The notes under the pieces are model-generated. The model was not told where the DNA came from. It saw only the letters and a program-made list of their open reading frames with translations, and ran no database searches. A stretch of 64,000 bases of DNA from Atopsyche davidsoni (lineage: Eukaryota > Arthropoda > Insecta > Trichoptera > Hydrobiosidae), in contig JAILWY010000016.1 of NCBI GenBank assembly GCA_022113835.1, positions 10,881,501 to 10,945,500 of the forward strand, written 5' to 3'. A program made the position numbers and the translations under genes. Positions 56,026-64,000 of this stretch are shown piece by piece. How positions within the stretch are numbered: the first letter of the stretch is position 1; every line of letters begins with the position of its first letter.

Positions 56026-59000
56026 ATCGATAAATATATTGTAACGTCAATCCAAACTGCCCATGAAAATTTAAGGCTTTTAGGTAATCAATACACAAGT
56101 GAAACGGCACCGTCTCCCAAATCAGAGCAAAAAAGTTGAAATGTTGTATGCGAGTGTGAAATCAATGTAACTAGTTGATTACCAGATATTGTATCCCCAG
56201 ATAGTTAGACCGATGAAATATGTAGTTGTAGTTTAGTGACTAGCAAGACTGCTTGATTATTATTGTATCGATTTATGAAAAATGTAAATGATCTAAAAAA
56301 TATTATCTTCGGTGCAAGTTCAACGTGATTCGTGAGATTGTTTAAATTGATAAGTGTGAAGCCTTTTATGGCTGTTTTGGAAACTGTGAAATGACTTTAA
56401 TAATTAAATACAATAACGTTGTAACTGAAAAATTGTCATTCTTTAGAATTTTTTTTTTATAGTTTTGATTTTAAGCTTTTCAATAAAAACTAGTTTCTGT
56501 ATGTAAACCACTTTTATAATATAACTTTACGAATTTAACCATTTATATAAATTTACACTAAACACTAGTGATCTTATGAGATTTTTGCTTTAAAAATTTC
56601 CTGTCGTACTAAAAAATAAAGTGTGTTGTTTTGAAGATTTTTAATAGTTAATTGTACAAATCCACATAACCATGACGTATTAAAATATTTTTTGGCGTTT
56701 TTTATTATTTTTTTGTTATTCCTTTTTAGATAAATTAACAATAATATGTATCGTATTCAACACCTAATAATGATAACAACACCTTATAGATAAAAAAAAC
56801 AGTTAAAAAACCTAGTAAATTGACCATTTAGCGCAATTAAAACGTGCAATTGTACATTTAAGATTCACTGTGCGCCACTGCTAACATTTGGTAAACAAGT
56901 CAAATATTATCTTATGAAAATTAACGGCTTGTTTTTTCCAATCTAGTTAAAATTATAAGTAATTTCATACACCGATATACTAACATATACATTTGGTATG
57001 CGTACACGATTTTGCCCATTTATTTTTTTATTAGATTCATCATAAATGCGTACACCATCATTTCTTTATATCATATCGGGACAATCCATGAAAACTATAT
57101 GACTTGCATTTTTTTTGTATTTAGTGATTTAAATCGCATTTTTTTCAATTAAACACTCTCCGATAAATATTTTTGTTGTAATAAGGAAATGGCACCGAAT
57201 TCTTAATCGAATTAACAAAAACGTCGGACCAAATGTTTTTCAGACGCGTGATGTAATTTTAGTGAGAGTTTGTAATAAAATTAATTTTAATTCAAGGTTT
57301 ACACTTTGGCATGAAGATACGTTATTTTAAAAATTTAGAAACAAGCAAAAATAAAATAATTGAATTTGAAGATATACTTAAATTTAAATAAAAATAAATG
57401 AGTTCATTTACTAGGAGAAATCATTGAATTATAAACGTATAAAAAAAATAAACAAACAATACCATATAAATATAAATTAACACTTATTTTAATACATTAA
57501 CACATTCCTAATGATATCAATATAATGTTGATAAGGCAAGCCTTTTTTATAACCTTTATAATACAGGCAAAAAAAAAATAGTTCAATATAAAGATAGGTT
57601 GTTCGTATACTTTGGTTTTAATTTCTTTTGAAACCTAAAATAAAAAAAAAAAATATCCCAATTTTTTTAATCGTTTGCATCCATAAGATAAACATTATAT
57701 ATAAATAGGGATATGGGAATTAACATTTAAGATTTAAATTATCCCGGTCAAAATGGGATGTGAGGTCACCCCAATCACGGGCATATTAAAATGTCTGCCG
57801 ATAATGTTTATAATATTCTCTTGTTCCAAAACAGAAACAAATGCGTCTAGACAGACTAAAATAGGCATTTTTTATTCCGAGACTGGCAACATTATGTTAA
57901 TTATACATAGACTTATTAATAGCCATACAACTCATTTTGATTGCTTTTAAATTTATGTTCAGGTTTACCAACTTTGAAATAACTTCCTAATAATAATGCC
58001 AACAGGAAAATCTTCATAGATATGAATAAAGTATTTTAAAAAAACGTAAAATAATACACACACGCATCACAGCTCAGAAAAACGAAAACAGCATAAATTT
58101 TTAGATCAATGAATAATATTTTATCCGAAATCAATACAACTATATTTAAACATACAAAAGTTTTTTAAAAAACCTTAACTACTGTGAGTATACCTAAATA
58201 ACAAATAATTGTTATAATTCTACTGAAATTATGTTTAATGAAATAACTGGATAAAGGTTAGTTAAAAAATAACTATAAGATTATTTTTTTTATTTATTAC
58301 TCTTTTATGAGTACTAAAGTCCGAACACCATAAAACGATAAAGCGTTGATGAATTTAATGATACTATTTGCAAACGATTGTGGCAACCACAAGACTACGA
58401 TGTAATTTAGTTCCAGAATATATGGGACATCAGCAGGTATTTCACATCTAAACATCCGTTTCTCAATAACGAAAAATTGAATTAATATTTATTAATTTTA
58501 AGTGTTTATAATAATTGCATATCAAACGTTTATACTGCACTGTTCATTGTATGCAAATATTATATTTTAATTTCTACTGCTCGCTGCTAGCATATATACT
58601 CCGTCCGTATAGATCGCTGGTCTACAGAAATATGAATCTGAGTCATTGTTTCAATGCATCGGTTTAGGTATACGACTAAAAAAAATATATGCTAACAAGA
58701 ACGTAAGTCTTTGCAATGCTAAAATTCAGACATCTTTAAAACTCAATTAACACCTGTAAAGTAATGGGTCACAAGGCGATGAATCATTGATGTTGCTATT
58801 TTATGGTGAATACCAAAGATTAAAAATGATTTATATATTGTATATAAATGTAAATAGTACTGAAAATCTTCAAAAAATAAAAGTGACGAGCGAAGTTAAT
58901 TATAAAAAATAATATTGTTACCAATAAATTCACGTTACCAGGCGCGCTCCGACCGAAGCCAATAAATGAAGTGGCAAATTTTTTTGAACAAAACAATTTC

Positions 59001-59190
59001 AATAAGCCTTTAAAAACACGAAAATATATTCTTTATTATGTAGTATTGTAGATAGTTTACGATCCTCCGGGACGGCGAGCGTCGGTATTCGTTTTTGTGA
59101 ATAAATTGAGTTCGCAAATATGAACGAACCGCACGCCAGAAATTCCGCGCGATTATTGTCACAAATACATTCATAAATCACAGGCGGCAT
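56026..59190. other. Long A/T-rich gene-free stretch
   Basis: Dominated by A/T-rich sequence with many A and T runs; only small balanced patches near 55990-56110 and 58590-58660. No tRNA, exon or delimited transposon was found. Confidence 0.45.
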
Positions 59191-60180
59191 AAAAAAAAAA
59201 AAAAAAATGCGAATTCCGAATAATAAAAAGCCGCTACCTGTGCGGTGTCCCGGATTCGAGTTTTCCCGCGGCGTCCCCCCCGCCACTTGTTGCTCGGGTG
59301 CTCGGGGGGAGCCCCCACGTGGCGGCGCCGCACGTGCCAGTCGCAGCCGGGCGCGCGCCGCGGCACCACGTCCTCGTCCGCACTCCGCTCAGTCGGCCCC
59401 GCCGGAAGCCGCAGTCGCCGCCGCTCGCATCCCGCGCCTCTCCTCCATTCATGCAAACTTCCCGAAACACCGGCCGACCGCGAGAATACACTGAACCACT
59501 CCGAGGAACCGCGGAGACCGCGGAGACCATGGAGGCGGCGCGCCCGGACGTCCGCCCGCGCCAGCTCCGGGACTGCTCCTCGGCAGCGGGCGCGGCTGCA
59601 CCGCCGCGCCAGACTACCCGCTGAGCCACCACGGAGCCACCACCTCAGCCACCACAGCCGCCACAGCCGCCACAGCCGCCACAGCCGCCACAGCCGCCAC
59701 AGCCGCCACGGCCGCCACGGCCGCCGAGTTCCCCGTTTTTGAGTGCTTCTTCCGAATGTCACAATACTCCACAGAAAACTTGAACATACCAAAAAGTCAC
59801 AAAGCACAAATAATGCTATAGACAAAAAGTTTTTTTTTTTAAATATTATTTTCAAGTGTTCAAAACTTTTAAAATTGAGTTTCACTGAAAATATTTTGAC
59901 AGAAGAAATTCCAATCTGAAAATAGCTCGTGGGAGTATAACAAACACTCCTGGCCCTCCTCCCGCACAACGCCGCCCTGGAGTTTAAGGCATCAGAGATC
60001 ATTCAGTGTTTTCGAGTGAAGTGGATATCAAACTATATTTAAATACAATCGATTCAACATACTTACACTTCGATTTGTTGAGTGATTATTATTACCTGTC
60101 ATTGAGAACTGAAGATCATCGATTGAGTGAAAGTACACCCAAAACGTGATTAATGGATTATGACATGTAAGTGTTCGTGA
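59191..60180 (+). promoter_or_regulatory. CpG-rich promoter-like island and 5' leader
   Basis: 59220-59740 is the largest G/C-rich, CpG-dense block of the window. It lies directly upstream of the signal-peptide exon, with long open frames on both strands caused by composition. A TTCAGTG initiator-like sequence (A at 60005) stands at the start of a balanced leader that ends in a consensus donor, GACAT/GTAAGTG, near 60167. This fits a 5' untranslated first exon. A short ORF with excellent context (gagaccATGg at 59529, 31 codons to TGA at 59622-59624) would be an upstream ORF if transcription begins earlier. The exact start site cannot be fixed. Confidence 0.45.
59649..59730. repeat. 9-bp tandem repeat CAGCCGCCA
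   Basis: About nine units of CCACAGCCG, drifting to CCACGGCCG at the right end. It would encode Pro-Gln-Pro in one plus frame, His-Ser-Arg in another, and Arg-Leu-Trp on the minus strand. The minus repeat produces a spurious 274-codon frame. Likely slippage in a G/C-rich promoter region. Confidence 0.85.
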
Positions 60181-60360
60181 AATTTTTTAAGATTTTTGAT
60201 TATCATGGACTAATAACGACAGCACAGAGAGTGTTCGAGTGCGCTTGTGCCGTATGCTGGGAGGACCTCCGAGGATGCAGGAAGCGGAGTAGGAAGAGCT
60301 CGAGCCGAGGTGCAGTTTCTCGGGTGTTGCTGGCGCCCTGGCGGGCTGGCCGAGGGAGCC
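60181..60360 (+). other. Probable 5'UTR part of the signal-peptide exon
   Basis: A G/C-rich leader with a likely acceptor (ACGACAGCACAG, AG at about 60226-60227). An upstream ATG at 60254 opens a 12-codon uORF (MLGGPPRMQEAE then TAG), which could dampen translation of the main start at 60361. Confidence 0.4.
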
Positions 60361-60424
60361 ATGCCCGCGAGCGTGCTGGCCGCCGTGCTGATAGCGCACA
60401 TCATGCACGTCACCCCCGTCCAAG
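60361..60424 (+). CDS. First coding exon: signal peptide of a secreted or membrane protein (partial)
   Basis: ATG in good context (gccATGc). It encodes MPASVLAAVLIAHIMHVTPV-Q plus the first base of the next codon: a short N-region, a hydrophobic core (VLAAVLIAHIM) and a small-residue region, a typical cleavable signal peptide of about 20-22 residues. The exon ends CAAG/GTCAGT at 60424/60425, a strong donor in phase 1, and reading on past it quickly meets a stop (60544-60546). The remaining exons lie beyond the window, so the protein cannot be identified. The large CpG island and motif-rich upstream region suggest a developmentally regulated extracellular or receptor protein; that is inference. 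Confidence 0.6.
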
Positions 60425-60758
60425 GTCAGTCCCGACTCATCCTACCCCCGTCTCTGATGAGACGCACCGAAATACCGCCGACCGATCAGTCGAAGTCGAA
60501 ATTCACCTGTCGAATATCACCGATTGACATCGTCGATGTGTTTTGAGGAAAACAACTGTTGTCTTCGCCGTTCCACTCTGAGGTGTACTGACGGACGTCA
60601 CCCGCGTCCAAGGTGAAGCCAAAGTATTACAGTTGCGGAAAATAACAAAAAAAAAATTAAAAAAAAAACATATACAAATATGCTGACATAATCATCAGAA
60701 AAATCGCAAAAAAGTCGGCTGACAGCTTGTCATAATATAATTTGGCGGTTATATAGAT
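60425..60758 (+). other. Start of intron 1 with a second donor-like copy
   Basis: At 60593-60615, GACGTCACCCGCGTCCAAGG followed by TGAAG echoes the exon end (CACGTCACCCCCGTCCAAGG followed by TCAGT). This is a local duplication of the exon/donor junction, or a coincidence in G/C-rich sequence. Otherwise intronic. Confidence 0.4.
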
Positions 60759-60962
60759 GTCTTTCAAATTAGTAACAGCGCAAAAATCATGTGTGTGACA
60801 TTGATATTTACTTGTAGGACATGCAGTGTTAAATCGCTATTAGGCACTGCATGCCGCTGATTTGCAGACACCTTTAAATTAGTCACAGTCAGTTGCAAAT
60901 CTGTAGCATTGACATTTGACTGTAGGGCATGTAAGGCTTTATCGCTTGCATGAATAGGTGAT
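60759..60962. repeat. Diverged tandem duplication, unit about 110 bp
   Basis: 60759-60845 and 60869-60960 align by TTNAAATTAGTNACAG, TGACATTGATATTTACTTGTAGG (first copy) against TGACATTTGACTGTAGG (second copy), GCATG and TTNAATCGCT. No genuine coding is implied, although a minus frame of 84 codons repeats its own sequence because of the duplication. Confidence 0.6.
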
Positions 60963-61099
60963 ACGTGTAAATTCAGATCTATAAGCCATCTCGTCTGAGT
61001 TTTGAATAAAAATTCCAAAAGAAAAAAAGAACCGTAAAAAAATGCTAGACTAATAAATATATTTATTAATGAAACTCAAATGTCAAGATTGAATGATAA

Positions 61100-61585
61100 A
61101 TTAATCAAGTAATCGATAACTAGTCGATTATTTTAATATTATAAATATATGTTTTATGTATATTACACAGAGTACAATATCGACAGTTATTTATGCATAT
61201 AATGACTTTATTGGTTGCAGATACAAAAAAAAGCAATATTCAGTTTACGCTTTCGATATTTATCGAAATTTTTTAATCAAGATTATATAGTTTACGGTAT
61301 TAAACGTAATACCTTGAGGTGTTTAAAAAGGTTAGAGAGTCCACAAACGATCGCCGGCGCTTTAAATCATATCTCTCGGGGCTTGTTTGGGAATGTCCTG
61401 TCCTGCCGGTGAGTCTCGGCACGCCACTGTCCGTGACAAACACGTTACCTGCGTGGCATGCGTGGTAGCATTTACTGGAAGATGCGCCTCCCACTGAACA
61501 TTAACTGCGGTATAATTTTACAGGAATTTGTAAACAAAAAACGCATCACAAATGAGGTTTGCCGTTCATATCGGACATGAAGGTG
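61100..61585. other. Intronic stretch with balanced patch
   Basis: 61320-61500 has balanced composition, including GGCACGCCACTG, the inverse of the CAGTGGCGTGCC transposon-end motif. Otherwise A/T-rich. Confidence 0.3.
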
Positions 61586-61588
61586 TTA

Positions 61589-61824
61589 GAATGACTCTGT
61601 GGCAGTGATGCCTAAACCGTGGCTCGCGGTTGTTCTATTGATCTAAAAAGAGTCTAATTTCACTTTATATTGCGCGAAGCAACTAAAAAAAAAAATCACA
61701 GTGATTTATTACTATTTGCTTACTTATAATTAAATCCAAGCACATTGAAAAATCCGGGAGAAGCTTGCGCTTCTTATCAGAATGACTTTGTAGCAGCAAT
61801 TCTTAAACTGTGGCTCGCGGTTGT
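61589..61824. repeat. Two ~46-bp direct repeats resembling a hAT terminus
   Basis: 61589-61634 and 61779-61824 share AGAATGACT(C/T)TGT(G/A)GCAG and AAAC(C/T)GTGGCTCGCGGTTGTT. The CAGTGNTNCTTAAACTGTGG pattern resembles a hAT terminal repeat, but both copies point the same way and no opposite end was seen. Confidence 0.5.
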
Positions 61825-62955
61825 TGCTCGTTTTACCAACGCATGATTAACACATAGTACATTTTTTTAAATATTGTTTATTAACAATTCAATGCATTAT
61901 AACCTTAAAATGCAAGCATAAACAGTGCTTTAAATCTGTTCTAATACTACAGCGGTACACAAACGATTTCCGGCCGTCACACCGAGGTGACGCTTTCGGC
62001 TATGAAATATAAACGTAATACGAGTACATCGCTAAAGGTTTTTTATGATGTACCCGTAAGAATAGTCCTCAAAATACGATGACACGGGGAATGTGACACT
62101 TTTTGGCGTGAATTTGGCATAAAAAAAAGTATCATAACACAATATTTATTTTAAACTTAAAAAGAGACATTTTAGAAATTGCAGTGGTTTATTTTTGTAT
62201 AAATACCACTCAACGGTATTTAATGTGTTTGAACGAAGCTTTTCATAATTTTAATTTTAATATTATGTCATCATTTTTTCTACATGCGTTCGTATTAAAA
62301 GAAAAATTCATGTTATTTGTTAATTTCAGTTTTTGAAATTACCTGTAGGTACCTGAATATTACAATGTGGATGTTTTATAGATAAGCCTATTCAATACAC
62401 AAATAACTGTTTTTAATTATTTAAATTTGAATAGCTAATTGCAGTTATCTTACATACAAATGAACTGGCACTTGTTTGACATTTTTTCTTTGCATTTGAT
62501 TTTTTTGGCTAGGAAACCACAGTATTCTTAATAAGGGGAGTTAGGCTTCGTTTTTTTATCGAAGACTTATGGTATGTTTTACATAACTGAAACGTACCTG
62601 AAAAAAAAAACTTTAGGTTTATTCTTTTTTTGTTTTTTAAATCTATTATAATAAACTTAATATTCAAAGTGTACCTTGCAATAAATAAAATGTACTATTT
62701 ATATTTTTTGAATCGATTTTATCAAAAATGATTCTCAATTGTCGACAAAACATTATTAATAATCTTACTATACAACTAGAGTACTTAAAAAAAAAATAAT
62801 CACAGAATTGATTTTAATGTAGGTTTTTTTACAATATTTAATGTTTTGTGAATCGTTACTATTGAAAATTTAACGAGTCCGCATTTTTATTCACGCAAGT
62901 TGATTGTGAACTGATTACTGAAACTTAAGAGTATTCCTTGAAGTTTTTTTTGAGA
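61825..62955. other. A/T-rich intronic stretch
   Basis: TCACACCGAGGTGACGC near 61978 is a palindromic patch resembling the CACACCGTTGTGACGC near 3357-3372. No gene. Confidence 0.35.
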
Positions 62956-62957
62956 CA

Positions 62958-63028
62958 GCTAGGATTCAAACCCACCTCTTCCGGCTATTGCGGCCCGGCG
63001 TTGTATCCAATTCGACCACAGTGCCGCT
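62958..63028 (-). pseudogene. tRNA-like relic or SINE head
   Basis: On the minus strand: AGCGGCACTGTGGTCGAATT (A-box-like), a central CCGG...CCGG stem with loop CCGCAAT, then GTGGGTTTGAATCCTAGC with the B-box-like GGTTTGAATCC. Acceptor pairing is poor (AGCGGCA with no good partner) and the T stem has a G-U. It may be a decayed tRNA or the head of a tRNA-derived SINE. Confidence 0.35.
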
Positions 63029-63479
63029 GTAATGGCGAGATTTTTTGATTATTATGCGCAAGTATGTAACGATGCGCGATATCATACGTATTAAATAAAA
63101 TATATTTTAATCTTCGTTTCGTATGAAACAATAGATTTTGAGGCACGGTGTATATACCAGTGGCGTGCGGTGCGTTCAAAATGAAGGTAAGCAGTTGAAA
63201 AAAAAAATAACGCAAATTGTATATAAAATAATAAGTATTATGAAAAAAAGTACCACAAGAATATTAAAGTACTACTGATATGTTTGCGATTATATATTAA
63301 AATTTTATATGTCTTAAGACGATAATTACGAACTTCTTGGGATTATTACAAAATTAACTATTGCATAAGTAATTTTTAGCGTATCGATAGTATCGTTGTA
63401 TAGTTCATTTGACGATATATGCAGTGAATTCTTTTTTCCACTCCAGAATTATGCATCGAAGCCAGCAATAAACATGATC

Positions 63480-63680
63480 TGAAATGAAGATGTTACGCGA
63501 CTTTTGTTTAGTCTGCGATCTATTTGAGAACTCATCTCTTGCAGGGTACGACCTCTCAGCTCCGAGAGCGTGGAAGCGCGCCACTGGAAAATACTATCCG
63601 AGGATCCTCGCCATCAGCCCAAATAAACGCATAGACCACCACCGGCCACTATCGATTTTTTTTTCTAATAGATACGAATA
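63480..63680. other. Balanced patch, unexplained
   Basis: 63540-63650 has balanced composition with GCAG/GGTACGACCTCTCAGC, where the GCAG could act as an acceptor. A 65-codon frame is open, but no recognisable domain or donor follows. A further exon cannot be excluded. Confidence 0.2.
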
Positions 63681-63740
63681 AGTTGATAGATTTATATATT
63701 TTACTGGTGCTGAGCACAATTACATAGTTTTTCTTCATCA

Positions 63741-63820
63741 AGTGCCTCTCCTCAGAGGCGGTTGGCGATGATTTCACTGAGCATATACTCATGCTGAGTC
63801 AGTGTTAGTGGTTTTCAAAG
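63741..63820 (+). repeat. Family A dispersed repeat, 5' fragment
   Basis: AGTGCCTCTCCTCAGAGGCG, GATTTCACTGAGCATATACT, CATGCTGAGTCAGTGTTAG and GGTTTTCAAAG. This is one of the best-preserved versions of the family's 5' end; it then breaks off. Confidence 0.75.
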
Positions 63821-64000
63821 GTGTGGTGGCGTTTAGTTATGAGACTCCTTGATACATAAACAATATGCACAAGCATCAGGTTCAAACGAATAGGTTATGA
63901 AAAATATCAGATTATATTTTTTTACAATTACAACTGACCGTTCACGATTTGGTTTATAAGAATCGCTGAATATCACAGTGATAGATATAATTCAAAGATC

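Noticed and set aside
59178..60002. 274-codon minus-strand frame with Arg-Leu-Trp repeats
   Set aside because: The frame is produced by the 9-bp CAGCCGCCA repeat and CpG-rich composition. Both strands and several frames are open, and it overlaps the putative promoter and leader of the gene on the other strand.

Overview
This 64-kb window is nuclear DNA of an arthropod, most probably an insect. The evidence is three nuclear tRNA-type genes with A and B boxes, a spliced terminal exon with a polypyrimidine tract and polyadenylation signals, and a signal-peptide exon with a consensus splice donor. There are also many insect-style DNA transposons: IS630-Tc1-mariner, hAT, piggyBac-like and Helitron. 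The background is very A/T-rich and is broken by short, sharply bounded G/C-rich blocks. I cannot name the order or species from sequence alone.

Layout. Positions 1-175 are the right end of a mariner-type element. The last exon of a protein gene lies at 3425-3625 (+), with a 3'UTR to about 3920; the rest of that gene is outside the window or not recognisable. From about 4 kb to 59 kb I find no convincing protein-coding exon. This long stretch holds two of the three tRNA genes (Val-AAC at 18069-18141 (+) and Ala-CGC at 29156-29227 (+); the other Val-AAC copy is at 606-678 (-)). It also holds a dense set of non-autonomous transposons and at least 15 isolated G/C-rich blocks that look like regulatory or other constrained sequence. 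At 59.2-60.5 kb there is a large CpG-rich promoter-like island, then a first coding exon (60361-60424, +) encoding a clean signal peptide, with a good 5' splice site. The simplest reading is an intergenic or 5' regulatory landscape between the 3' end of one gene and the start of a secreted or membrane protein gene, both on the + strand.

Repeats. I delimited two mariner-type deletion derivatives with transposase remnants and two Helitrons (TC start, 15-nt hairpin, CTAG or CAAG end). I also delimited two hAT MITEs in opposite orientation (one with a perfect 8-bp target duplication), two TTAA-bounded piggyBac-like MITEs, and three further TIR MITEs. An unclassified family of about 340-370 bp recurs at ten loci, one of them a triple tandem array inside a CAGGGCCGG-ended element. 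A set of inverted-repeat elements shares a GAAAC+palindrome+GTY motif beside hairpins, which recalls the core of type I hammerhead ribozymes. There are also several degenerate tandem arrays.

Most open reading frames of 60-160 codons here are chance frames in repeats, G/C-rich blocks or antisense to tRNA genes, and they are left out.
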